Assembly: GCF_003584165.1 (NCBI RefSeq)
Contig: NZ_QXFJ01000010.1
Span: 1-64,000 of the forward strand
Direction: 5' to 3'
Source: Flagellimonas aequoris
GTDB lineage: Bacteria; Bacteroidota; Bacteroidia; Flavobacteriales; Flavobacteriaceae
Length of the DNA stretch: 64,000 nucleotides
Shown here: positions 36,130 to 44,574 of the stretch, piece after piece
How the letters are laid out: each line of letters begins with the position of its first letter
Position numbering within the stretch: position 1 is the first letter of the stretch
Translations under genes and position numbers: made by a program
The notes under the pieces: model-generated
The model's input: only the letters and a program-made list of their open reading frames with translations
Databases searched by the model: none
What the model was told of the DNA's origin: nothing

Positions 36130-36705
36130 TTACTCTGGAATATGGAAAAGAGATATCAGTTCTTCGTAACTCATTTTGGAATAATCCACCTTAGATTTAC
36201 CGCTTGTAGACGGGGTGCCACCCGGGATGATGATATATCGGTAATCGTCATAAATGGGGATTTCAATATCCGAACCATCAATGGAAGTGATCCATATATT
36301 GATGTTTTGGTTAAGATCGTTAATCTGGAAATCATAATGTTGCATCCGTAGGCCGAAAATGGATTTGGGCAAGGGCTCAATAATGGTATATGCGGTGGTA
36401 TACCTGCCATATACTGAGATGTATCCGTTTGCCTTGATCTCATCCGTCAATCCCTCTACATTTTGAATTGGAAAAGAGGCATGGGTGTCTGCAATGGGAG
36501 ATTCAAAACCGGAAGGGATCCAATCGGAATAAATGACGTTGGCGGTGCCGGTTTCCCCTGTTTCCCCTTGTTCTCCCTGAGGACCTGTTTGCCCCTGTTC
36601 CCCTTGAATGCCTTGTGGGCCCATGGCACCGTCTTGGCCATCGTCAGGTGAGCAGGCTAGGAACATGATTCCTAATATGGGCCATATAAAAAATAGCTTT
36701 TTCAT
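36130..36705 (-). CDS. Lipoprotein with collagen-like repeats, copy 2
   Basis: 191 residues. Lipobox at FLACSPDD (Cys18). Eleven consecutive G-x-y triplets (GQD to GTA) follow directly, then a globular domain that begins VIYSDWIPS and ends YSKMSYEELISLFHIPE. The same head and tail occur in the upstream neighbour at 36764, so the two are tandem paralogues. The repeat may form a trimeric stalk at the cell surface; the globular domain is unknown. Confidence 0.75.
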   Translation of the reverse strand: MKKLFFIWPILGIMFLACSPDDGQDGAMGPQGIQGEQGQTGPQGEQGETGETGTANVIYSDWIPSGFESPIADTHASFPIQNVEGLTDEIKANGYISVYGRYTTAYTIIEPLPKSIFGLRMQHYDFQINDLNQNINIWITSIDGSDIEIPIYDDYRYIIIPGGTPSTSGKSKVDYSKMSYEELISLFHIPE

Positions 36706-36763
36706 ATGCTTTCAAAATTTAGTTTTTTAAAGTTGGGGGAACTTGAGCTTTCTGAAAAAGGGT

Positions 36764-37372
36764 CTATTCGGGAATGTTGAAATACTCCACAACCTCTTCG
36801 TAAGTCATCTTGGTTAAGTCAGCATTGGAACCTGATTTTCCAGAAGTGGAAACTCCGCCGGGAATAAGCACATATCGATATTGCGCCAAAAAGGAGCCGT
36901 CCCCTACATCTTCTCCCTGTTCATTGGCATGGACATTAATTTCAATATTTCCGGACGTTGCTACAAAGTAATAGGATTGCTGTCTCGCTGCCCCAAACAC
37001 AATGGGAAGCTGGTATACAATGTTGCCATCCACCAGGTCAACCCTTCTTGCATAAACCAAAATAGTCCCGAAGTTCAACATATCGGCGTCAATTTCTGGG
37101 GCATCAATATCAAATGATGCAGAACTGGCGGCAATGCTGTTTCCCAGCTCGGTGTTTACCCAGTCCGAGTACATTACGTTGGCAGTTCCAGGCTCTCCTT
37201 GTTCGCCCTGTGGCCCTTGCTCTCCTTGTTCGCCTTGAATTCCCTGAATTCCTTGTTCCCCTTGTGGTCCTGTGGCACCATCTTCCCCATCATCCGAGGA
37301 ACATGATGTGATCAGTATTAAGGACAGGGCCATTGGAAATAACATTTTAAATGACAATACACTTGTTTTCAT
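36764..37372 (-). CDS. Lipoprotein with collagen-like repeats, copy 1
   Basis: 202 residues. Lipobox at LITSCSSDD (Cys24), then twelve G-x-y triplets (GED to GTA), rich in GEQ and GIQ, and a globular domain VMYSDWVNTE to LTKMTYEEVVEYFNIPE. Paralogous to the product of 36130. The polar G-x-y units without Pro-hydroxylation resemble bacterial collagen stalks. First gene of the operon, divergent from the LytTR regulator gene across about 260 bases. Confidence 0.75.
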   Translation of the reverse strand: MKTSVLSFKMLFPMALSLILITSCSSDDGEDGATGPQGEQGIQGIQGEQGEQGPQGEQGEPGTANVMYSDWVNTELGNSIAASSASFDIDAPEIDADMLNFGTILVYARRVDLVDGNIVYQLPIVFGAARQQSYYFVATSGNIEINVHANEQGEDVGDGSFLAQYRYVLIPGGVSTSGKSGSNADLTKMTYEEVVEYFNIPE

Positions 37373-37630
37373 GTTTTTGTTTTTTTTTGGGTTTCAAGAG
37401 GCCAAATTAGGAGTATGGATACTGTGCTGATTTGCAATTGTGATTTGTAGTAGAATCAGTTTCGTCAGAAACCAATTTTAATGTGCGGATCGATGAACGG
37501 ATAAATACAATGCTTGATTTACCATTCATACGGAATAGCTGCGATACACACACCATTTTATACTAAGCATCATGATGAAGGAAAGCGGTTAGGGTTCAAT
37601 TTTTAATTTGTGGTAAATAAGCATAGCATT

Positions 37631-38365
37631 ATGAGGGCAATCATTGTAGACGACGAGTTGGCGGCAATAAACAGTTTGTCATGGGAATTGCGTAAATACC
37701 CGGACTTTATCTCTGTTATAGAAACGTTCACTTCTCCCAAAGAGGCCATTTCCGGAATCAATTACCTCAAACCGGATTGTGTTTTCTTGGACATTGAAAT
37801 GCCGGAAATGAGCGGCTTTTCACTTTTGGACAAGTTGGAGTACCGCAATTTTGCCATTGTCATCACCACAGCATACAATCAATATGCCATTCAGGCCATT
37901 AAAGAAAGTGCCGTGGATTATTTGTTGAAACCGGTAGATCAAGACGACATAGCCGGTGTGATCGAAAAATTGAAAAAGTTGAATGGATCGCAGAATTTCC
38001 AACTTCAATTTGAACAGACGTTTGAAGCCCTTTCCAAGGCAAGTTCTCCCCAAGTGGTCCAGATTCCGGTAAGCGGTAAGATTTTGTTTTTGAGAGTGGA
38101 GGAAATCGTGTACTGCGAATCTGATGGCAATTATTCCAAGGTTTTTCTGGAATCGGGGGAACAGTTGTTGGTGTCCAAAAAATTAAAGGAACTGGAGGAC
38201 CTATTACCTGGGCGAATATTTTTTAGGATCCATAACTCTTATATTGTTCATTTGCGAAAGGTGAACGAATATTTGCGTTCAGAAGGCTACCTTGTACTGT
38301 CCAACCAAAGAAAAATACCGGTTTCCAGAACCAAAAAGGATGCCTTTTTAAGTAGAATGAGCTAA
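37631..38365 (+). CDS. LytTR-type response regulator
   Basis: 244 residues from ATG 37631. Receiver domain 1-120 with the phospho-Asp in CVFLDIEMPEMSGF (about 56) and Lys in LLKPVD. The C-terminal LytTR DNA-binding domain spans about 145-240 (VEEIVYCESDGNYSKVFL, FFRIHNSYIVHL). Eight bases upstream of its kinase. It may control the divergent secreted operon; I could not identify its binding repeats. Confidence 0.92.
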   Translation: MRAIIVDDELAAINSLSWELRKYPDFISVIETFTSPKEAISGINYLKPDCVFLDIEMPEMSGFSLLDKLEYRNFAIVITTAYNQYAIQAIKESAVDYLLKPVDQDDIAGVIEKLKKLNGSQNFQLQFEQTFEALSKASSPQVVQIPVSGKILFLRVEEIVYCESDGNYSKVFLESGEQLLVSKKLKELEDLLPGRIFFRIHNSYIVHLRKVNEYLRSEGYLVLSNQRKIPVSRTKKDAFLSRMS

Positions 38366-38373
38366 TAACCAAT

Positions 38374-39933
38374 ATGTTGAAAGGTATAACAGATTTCCTT
38401 AAAGAAAGCAATCAAAACGGGTTTGGCTTTTTTGTGGTCTCGGTCCTGTTTTATCTTTTTGTTTTTTTCCTGATACAGTTCTTTCAGCATAAAAAACGGT
38501 TTTATCTCTTTTACAGCCTCTACGCACTTATGAACGGGATTACCCTGCTCAAGTATATTGACGGGGTCTTTTTTTCTGATTTTTTCCATACCCATGCAGG
38601 CAGAATTTTTGTGGGATGGGTTCATTATCCCACCCAACTGTTGGCCTCCATGCTGTTCAGTTTTTTCATTTTGGATATCATGCAGCTCAAAAATGCGCAT
38701 CCCAAGTTTGTGAAATGGACATATCGGGCCTATTTGGGAATCACCCCCATATATTTGTTTTTATGGGCTGTTCAATTGAATAATCCAAGGTCGTATTTGA
38801 TCGATTATTTTCATGGGTTTTTCTTTTTGCCCATGAGCCTGATCGTATTTGTTTTGGGGTTCTATTGGGTGTCAAGACAGAACCGCATGATCAAATGGTA
38901 TATTTTGTCCGGTATGTCGGCGCTTTTTGTCTCATACCTCATTATCACATTGTTTTCCTTTGAAAAGACCAGGGCCAATTCAGAGACACTCTACATTTTC
39001 TATTTGGGGGTTTTGATCGAGAGTCTGTTGTTTGCCCTTGCCATAGGGTTGGAGCAAAAAATGGTCTACAGGGAAAAGGCGTATGTTCAAAAAAAGTATA
39101 TCGATCAATTGGAGGAAAACCAGGTGATCAAGGAGAGCATCGTAAGGACCTTATCGGATGAACTGCTACAGACCAAGGCCGAGATAGAAGGACTAAGTTC
39201 CGAGGCCCAAAAGGAGCGGACCGAAAAATTGACCATGAAAATGGAGAACAAATTTGCCCAGCTCCGGTTGGATGCGCTTCGCAGTCAAATGAACCCCCAC
39301 TTTATTTTTAATGCTCTTAACTCCATCAAGTCTTATTTTATTGAGAACAACCAAGAAAAAGCAATCTACTACCTAGGCAGGTTTTCCAAACTGATCCGCG
39401 GGATCTTGGAAAGTTCCCGAAAGGACCTCATCACGTTGGAAGAAGAACTCAATATTATCAAAATGTATGTGGAGATTGAGAGCGATCGTTTTAAAAACGG
39501 AATGGAGTATACCCTGGAGATGGATAAGGAAATCCCCGCCCATATTGTCTTGGTACCTTCCCTTTTGTTGCAACCGTTCGTTGAAAATTCCATTTGGCAT
39601 GGACTCTCCACCCGACATGGCAAAAAGAAGCTTTCCATAAAAGTAGAAGGAAAGGAACCATCGGAAAACCTTACGATCACCATAGCGGACAATGGTATTG
39701 GCAGACAGGCTTCTAGGGCCAAGAACAATCAAAACCCACTGAAGGGCCAATCGTTGGGGCTCTCCATCATCAAGGACCGATTGGATTTCTTTTCCAAAAA
39801 ATATCAAGGGGATTTTAATTTTGCCATCCACGATCTTGTGGACAAAAAAACAGGAAAACCGTTGGGCACAGAAGTGGTGATCCATATGCCAAAATTGATG
39901 CCCGATTCCGAACCAGTAGAAAAGAATTTTTAA
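38374..39933 (+). CDS. LytS-type membrane sensor histidine kinase
   Basis: 519 residues. About seven membrane segments lie in the first 230 residues (7TM-DISM-like), then a coiled coil (240-300). The phosphoacceptor region reads RSQMNPHFIFNALNSIK, the N box LLLQPFVENSIWHGL, the G box IADNGIGR, and GQSLGLSIIKDRL completes the ATP site. All catalytic parts are present, unlike the GAF protein at 15763. Pairs with the preceding LytTR regulator. Confidence 0.92.
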   Translation: MLKGITDFLKESNQNGFGFFVVSVLFYLFVFFLIQFFQHKKRFYLFYSLYALMNGITLLKYIDGVFFSDFFHTHAGRIFVGWVHYPTQLLASMLFSFFILDIMQLKNAHPKFVKWTYRAYLGITPIYLFLWAVQLNNPRSYLIDYFHGFFFLPMSLIVFVLGFYWVSRQNRMIKWYILSGMSALFVSYLIITLFSFEKTRANSETLYIFYLGVLIESLLFALAIGLEQKMVYREKAYVQKKYIDQLEENQVIKESIVRTLSDELLQTKAEIEGLSSEAQKERTEKLTMKMENKFAQLRLDALRSQMNPHFIFNALNSIKSYFIENNQEKAIYYLGRFSKLIRGILESSRKDLITLEEELNIIKMYVEIESDRFKNGMEYTLEMDKEIPAHIVLVPSLLLQPFVENSIWHGLSTRHGKKKLSIKVEGKEPSENLTITIADNGIGRQASRAKNNQNPLKGQSLGLSIIKDRLDFFSKKYQGDFNFAIHDLVDKKTGKPLGTEVVIHMPKLMPDSEPVEKNF

Positions 39934-39995
39934 AAACCTCACTAAATTCCAAAGATTTATCCGAATTTGAACAGGCAAAATCTTGATGAACCAAA

Positions 39996-40886
39996 ATGGA
40001 CATTGCAATTCTTTCTGTGAGCCCTCACGTATATTCCACCAAACGGATCATGGAGGAAGCAGATAGGGCAGGCCATTATGTGGAGTCCATAGACCATACC
40101 AAATGCTCCGTAAAGTTGGGAGCTGACAAACCGCAGATTTTTTTTGGATCCGAAAATATCACCAATGAATTCGACGCCATCATACCCAGGATAGGCACAA
40201 CGGTTACCAGACATGGAGCGGCCATCGTAAAACAATTTGAGATCAACGATGTTTTCACCAGTGCCAAATCCCTTGGGATTCTTAAGGCCAGGAACAAGGT
40301 AACCACGCTGCAGCTCTTGTCCAAAAAAGGGATTCCGATTCCTGAAACCGTATTTTCCATCAATCCGGACAACGTGGAGCACCAAATAGAACTTTTGGGA
40401 GGCCCTCCGGTCATCATCAAACTGCAAGAAGGTACCCAAGGGAAAGGAGTGATGTTGGCAGAGAGCAAAAAATCGGCCAAGTCCATTATCGATACCCTAT
40501 ACAATATGAACACCAGCATCCTGCTGCAACAATATATTGAAGAGGCCAAAGGACAGGATCTGAGGGTCATTGTTGTGGGGAACAAGATTGTGGCCAGTAT
40601 GAAACGCACCAGCGGGCTGGACGATTTTAGGTCCAATGTACACCGCGGGGCGGAGACTAATACCGTTCAATTGACCCCAAGGGAAAAGTACATTGCCATA
40701 CATGCCACCAAACATTTGGGTCTGGGGGTGGCCGGCGTGGATTTGATCCGGTCCAATAATGGTCCTTTGTTGATAGAGGTGAATGCATCCCCAGGGCTGA
40801 AGGGCATCGAGGCCATCACCAAGGTGAACGTGGCACGGCACATCATTCAATTTGTGGAAAAGCATGGAAGGAGAAATCGAAAATAA
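39996..40886 (+). CDS. RimK-type alpha-L-glutamate ligase (ATP-grasp)
   Basis: 296 residues of the RimK family: PRIGTTVTRHGAAIV, KLQEGTQGKGV in the ATP lid, EAKGQDLRVIVVG, FRSNVHRGA, and the metal site LLIEVNASPGLKGIE. RimK adds Glu residues to the C-terminus of ribosomal protein S6; related enzymes make other peptide bonds. It overlaps the next gene, an aspartoacylase-like hydrolase, by 23 bases, so the two are translated together. Confidence 0.9.
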   Translation: MDIAILSVSPHVYSTKRIMEEADRAGHYVESIDHTKCSVKLGADKPQIFFGSENITNEFDAIIPRIGTTVTRHGAAIVKQFEINDVFTSAKSLGILKARNKVTTLQLLSKKGIPIPETVFSINPDNVEHQIELLGGPPVIIKLQEGTQGKGVMLAESKKSAKSIIDTLYNMNTSILLQQYIEEAKGQDLRVIVVGNKIVASMKRTSGLDDFRSNVHRGAETNTVQLTPREKYIAIHATKHLGLGVAGVDLIRSNNGPLLIEVNASPGLKGIEAITKVNVARHIIQFVEKHGRRNRK

Positions 40887-41823
40887 GACCATTGCCATAA
40901 GTGGGGAAACCATTGCCCCGGGAGAACAAAAATTAGTGCAGTTGAACATCGCGCGCCTGCCCACAGGAACCCTGATCGATATTCCCGTGCATGTGTTCAA
41001 CGGAAAAAAACCGGGACCTACGGTCTTGATCCAGGCCGGCCTGCATGGAGACGAGATCAACGGAGTGGAAACCCTGAGAAGATTGTTACAGGACGATTTC
41101 TTTACTGTAAAAAGAGGTGCCGTGGTCGTAGTACCGATACTGAACATTTTTGGGTTCATCCATTTTTCACGGGATGTGCCCGATGGCAAGGATGTAAACC
41201 GAAGTTTTCCAGGTTCAAGAAATGGATCTCTGGCCAGTCGGATAGCCCATACTTATACGGAACAGATATTGCCGCAGGTGGACTATGGCATCGATTTGCA
41301 TACGGGTGGCAGCCAAAGGCACAACCACCCGCAGGTGAGATATACCACGGACGATTTAAAAAGCAAGGAACTCGCTGAAGTTTTTGGGGCACCTTTTTAT
41401 TTTGCTTCCAGATTGATTACCGGGTCGTTCAGGAAAGCAATGTTCAAAATGGGGGTTCCCACCATGGTCTACGAGGCCGGTGAAAGTATGCGGTTTGATG
41501 AAAATGCAATAGCTACCGGTGTCAAAGGAATTCAAAATGTTCTGACTCATTTGGGCATGTTGCCGAAAGGAACGGGTACAACATCCACACCATCGATCCA
41601 TTTAGATCAAACGAGATGGGTAAGGGCCCCAAGGGCAGGCATGTTCATCCCCCAGGTGAAGAATGGCCAAAAAGTGGAAAAAGGTCAAATTATGGGATTG
41701 GTAGCGGACACGTATGCAAAGAAGAACAAAAAAGTAAAGGCAGCTTTTGAAGGACATGTTCTGTGTGTCAACCATCAAGCGGTGGTCAACCAGGGAGATG
41801 CCCTATTCCATTTGGGAAGATAG
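40864..41823 (+). CDS. Succinylglutamate desuccinylase/aspartoacylase family protein
   Basis: 319 residues from ATG 40864. Zinc ligands are visible in AGLHGDEINGVET (H-x-x-E) and DYGIDLHTGG, with a Glu in MVYEAGES as the likely catalytic base. The last 65 residues form a biotinyl/lipoyl-like sandwich (APRAGMFIPQVKNGQKVEKGQ). It hydrolyses an amide or peptide bond of an acidic substrate. Pairing with a RimK-type ligase suggests a linked or opposing reaction; substrate unknown. Confidence 0.87.
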   Translation: MEGEIENKTIAISGETIAPGEQKLVQLNIARLPTGTLIDIPVHVFNGKKPGPTVLIQAGLHGDEINGVETLRRLLQDDFFTVKRGAVVVVPILNIFGFIHFSRDVPDGKDVNRSFPGSRNGSLASRIAHTYTEQILPQVDYGIDLHTGGSQRHNHPQVRYTTDDLKSKELAEVFGAPFYFASRLITGSFRKAMFKMGVPTMVYEAGESMRFDENAIATGVKGIQNVLTHLGMLPKGTGTTSTPSIHLDQTRWVRAPRAGMFIPQVKNGQKVEKGQIMGLVADTYAKKNKKVKAAFEGHVLCVNHQAVVNQGDALFHLGR

Positions 41824-42243
41824 GTTCGATTGTTTCTCGCTTACTTGAGCCAGACTCCATTTGATGGCATTTTCCAAATCGGAGAACTGTCGGATGTTTT
41901 TTTTAAAGAACATTTTTTCCAGCACCAGACTGGCCAGCCCTCCTTGATTGTAACTGACTACTGAATAGAATTCCAATTGATGCCGATGCTTATAGAATTT
42001 CAACCAATCCGTTGGCACCACAGAGTAATTGTGTATGCGGTTGGAAACATAAGCGATGGGCTTCTCCCTTCCCAAAACTTCATAAGCGGCATCGATCACT
42101 TTTTTTGCCATAGGCCATCCAAAGGTTTCCCCTTCATTGATCTCGGAGATGACCAATCCATCAAAAAAATAAAAAACGCCAAATTGGAATTCGCGTACCT
42201 GGCGTATGTTCCTGAAAAAGTCCAACTCTTTTACCTTCTGCAT
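41803..42243 (-). CDS. Conserved hypothetical protein
   Basis: 146 residues, cytoplasmic, no signal peptide. An N-terminal beta-sheet (FQFGVFYFFDGLVISEINEGE) and helices suggest a STAS/SpoIIAA-like fold, but I do not recognise a family. The end overlaps the aspartoacylase-like gene by 21 bases, convergent. No function assigned. Confidence 0.65.
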   Translation of the reverse strand: MQKVKELDFFRNIRQVREFQFGVFYFFDGLVISEINEGETFGWPMAKKVIDAAYEVLGREKPIAYVSNRIHNYSVVPTDWLKFYKHRHQLEFYSVVSYNQGGLASLVLEKMFFKKNIRQFSDLENAIKWSLAQVSEKQSNLSSQME

Positions 42244-42414
42244 AATGGGATGGTGTTAAGCTTGTGTGGCACGAATAAAGGTATGAACGAAAAAAGTCTG
42301 GTAGGAGGAGTTTTGGCAAACACCATCAAATAATTGGTACATGGCTGTTTTTGATTGATAAGGAACAAAGGTAAGCAAGGCCGTTCAGAATTTACCTAAA
42401 GCTCCTTGAAAAAC

Positions 42415-42436
42415 GATTCCCACAAATTCGGGAATC
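42415..42436. repeat. Short inverted repeat
   Basis: Perfect 7-bp arms GATTCCC and GGGAATC with an eight-base loop, in the gap before the DUF2721 gene. Similar in sequence to the ATTCCC stem of the module at 60027. Confidence 0.5.
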
Positions 42437-42458
42437 TATCCTGAAAAACCCAAGGACA

Positions 42459-42848
42459 TCATTTCTCCATATTCTTCAACTGAACACCCAAGGCTTTGGT
42501 AGACAATTGTACCTCCAAGAACGATAGGATCAAGGAAATGACCAAAAATACCAGACTCACCCCAAAAATGGCATTGGCCCAAACGTTCATCTCCACATAG
42601 ACCAGGAACATGGTAACGGCCGCCAATAAAAAACTGATAATGGCCGAGGCTTGCATGTTCTTGATGATTCCCAAGCGTTTTCTCAGGTAGTTGATCTGTT
42701 GTCTCAAGGGCTGGGCCGAAGTTTCCTCAAACTGTTTGTGCAATTGGCGGATTAAGGCCGCAATGGCCAAATAACGGGCATTATAGGCCAACATGGTCAG
42801 GGAAATGGCAGGGAATAAAAGGGCGGGTATATTTAGGGAAAGCTGCAT
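42459..42848 (-). CDS. DUF2721 membrane protein
   Basis: 129 residues with three membrane segments (LNIPALLFPAISLTMLAYNARYL-like start; SAIISFLLAAVTMFLVY; AIFGVSLVFLVISLILSF). A charged helix lies between the first and second (LRQQINYLRKRLGIIKNM). Matches the DUF2721 family in length and layout. Function unknown. Divergent from pepP. Confidence 0.82.
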   Translation of the reverse strand: MQLSLNIPALLFPAISLTMLAYNARYLAIAALIRQLHKQFEETSAQPLRQQINYLRKRLGIIKNMQASAIISFLLAAVTMFLVYVEMNVWANAIFGVSLVFLVISLILSFLEVQLSTKALGVQLKNMEK

Positions 42849-42876
42849 ATTCTTCTTTTAATAGGGAAGGTAATCA

Positions 42877-42908
42877 TTTGTCTTCGGTATCGCAATTACC
42901 TACATTTG
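42877..42908 (+). promoter_or_regulatory. Consensus promoter of pepP
   Basis: TTTG at 42877-42880, 20 bases, TACATTTG at 42901-42908. Both elements match the Bacteroidota consensus exactly; the start codon follows 19 bases later. Confidence 0.7.
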
Positions 42909-42927
42909 AAGAAATCAAAACAATCGT

Positions 42928-44220
42928 ATGAAATACTTCCCCATAGATAGCAATCTGTTCATCAAGAACCGCAAGAAATTCATGGCCCAGATGAAGCCGA
43001 AAAGTATTGCCGTATTCAATTCCAACGATATTTATCCCATTAGTGCGGACAGCACCATGCCCTTTCAACAGGCCCGGGATATTTTTTATCTGAGTGGCGC
43101 CGATCAGGAAGAAACCATTCTGTTGCTCTTCCCCGATGCCATGGATAAAAAGCATAGGGAAATTCTGTTTGTTCGGGAAACCAACGATCACATTGCCGTT
43201 TGGGAAGGCGCCAAACTCACCAAGGAGCAGGCCACAGCTGTTTCCGGCATCGAGACCATTTATTGGCTCACCGATTTTGACAAGATTTTTTTTGATTTGA
43301 TGACCGAGGTGGATACCGTATACTTCAATACCAATGAGCATTATCGCCAAGCGGTGGAAACCCAGACCCGTGAGGATCGCTTCATTGAAAAATGCAAAAA
43401 GGAATATCCTGCCCACCAATGGGCCAAGAGCAACCCTATTTTGCAGCAGATTCGTGGAGTAAAGGAGCCGGAGGAAATTGCCTTGATGCAGACCGCTTGC
43501 GACATTACCGAAAAGGGGTTCCGAAGAATTCTGGAATTTGTGAAGCCCGGAGTTTGGGAGTACGAAATAGAGGCTGAGTTCTTGCATGAGTTTGTCCGCA
43601 ATAGATCAAAGGGATTTGCCTATACGCCCATCATTGCATCTGGGGCCAACGCCAATGTTTTGCATTATGTGGAGAATAACCAACAGGTGAAGGATGGTGA
43701 TATGATCTTGATGGATCTGGCTGCTGAATATGCCAATTACTCCAGTGATCTTACCCGTACCATTCCAGCCAACGGAAGATTTACCGATCGCCAAAAGCAA
43801 GTGTACGCGGCTGTACTAAGGGTAAAAAATGAAGCCACAAAAATGCTGGTGCCCGGTACCCTTTGGGCCGAATATCACAAAGAAGTTGGAAAAATCATGA
43901 CTTCGGAATTGATCGGACTGAGGCTTTTGGACAAGGCCGATGTGCAGAACGAGAATCCTGATTGGCCAGCCTACAAAAAGTATTTCATGCACGGTACCAG
44001 CCACCATATTGGTTTGGATACCCACGACTACGGTGCATTGAAGACCCCTATGAAGGCCAATATGGTCTTCACTGTGGAACCAGGCATCTATATCCCTGCA
44101 GAGGGGATGGGCATCCGTTTGGAAGACGATGTGGTCATCCAAGAAAAGGGAGAGCCCTTTAATTTGATGCGGAACATCCCGATTGAAATTGAAGAAATCG
44201 AAGAGTTAATGAACAAATAA
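42928..44220 (+). CDS. pepP: Xaa-Pro aminopeptidase (M24B)
   Basis: 430 residues. An N-terminal creatinase-like domain (to about 170) precedes the pita-bread domain with the five metal ligands: two Asp in LMDLAAEYANYSSDLTRT, His in HGTSHHIGLDTHD, and Glu in TVEPGIY and RLEDDV. It removes an N-terminal residue preceding Pro in cytoplasmic peptides. Preceded by a consensus promoter. Confidence 0.94.
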   Translation: MKYFPIDSNLFIKNRKKFMAQMKPKSIAVFNSNDIYPISADSTMPFQQARDIFYLSGADQEETILLLFPDAMDKKHREILFVRETNDHIAVWEGAKLTKEQATAVSGIETIYWLTDFDKIFFDLMTEVDTVYFNTNEHYRQAVETQTREDRFIEKCKKEYPAHQWAKSNPILQQIRGVKEPEEIALMQTACDITEKGFRRILEFVKPGVWEYEIEAEFLHEFVRNRSKGFAYTPIIASGANANVLHYVENNQQVKDGDMILMDLAAEYANYSSDLTRTIPANGRFTDRQKQVYAAVLRVKNEATKMLVPGTLWAEYHKEVGKIMTSELIGLRLLDKADVQNENPDWPAYKKYFMHGTSHHIGLDTHDYGALKTPMKANMVFTVEPGIYIPAEGMGIRLEDDVVIQEKGEPFNLMRNIPIEIEEIEELMNK

Positions 44221-44231
44221 GAGTCAGTACA

Positions 44232-44298
44232 GTCATACTGAGCGAAGCGAAGTATCTAAACCCTTCAAATAGGGATGCTTCACTTTGTTCAGCATGAC
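44232..44298. repeat. Palindromic module, 67-bp copy
   Basis: GTCATACTGAGCGAAGCGAA through GTATC, then a centre, and back through GATGCTTCACTTTGTTCAGCATGAC: inverted arms of about 25 bases with mismatches. Begins 11 bases after the pepP stop. Confidence 0.75.
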
Positions 44299-44320
44299 AT
44301 TTGGAGGTTAACATAATCGT

Positions 44321-44494
44321 ATGAAACACCTTTTTTTACTATTTCAGGCTGATATAGAAAAGAAAATACAGGAAGCTCCTGATAGTTCCTATGAGATTGG
44401 GGTAGTCATTGGCAGCTACCTTCCTTTTGTGGTTTTGGCCGGAATTGCCTATGCCATTTATCATTACAACAAAAAGAGAAGGGGTTCAGAATAG
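44321..44494 (+). CDS. 57-residue single-pass membrane protein
   Basis: ATG to TAG over 58 codons. A short N-terminal stretch with acidic residues is followed by one clear membrane helix (IGVVIGSYLPFVVLAGIAYAIYH, about 26-48) and a basic tail (YNKKRRGSE), predicting a cytoplasmic C-terminus. No family recognised. It lies between the repeat at 44232 and a serine hydrolase gene, on the same strand as pepP. Confidence 0.6.
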   Translation: MKHLFLLFQADIEKKIQEAPDSSYEIGVVIGSYLPFVVLAGIAYAIYHYNKKRRGSE

Positions 44495-44574
44495 TTTTTT
44501 GGTAACGAGACTGTTGCGCTTGGTTTTGATGTAAATTTCTTCGAACTTCACAGAACCGACCAATACTCAAACCC

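Noticed and set aside
40497..41189. 230-codon minus-strand frame opposite the RimK and AstE-like genes
   Set aside because: Both plus-strand genes carry clear catalytic motifs across this stretch.
42244..42458. Gap before the DUF2721 gene searched for a small gene
   Set aside because: Only short frames without initiation context; the sole structure is the inverted repeat at 42415.
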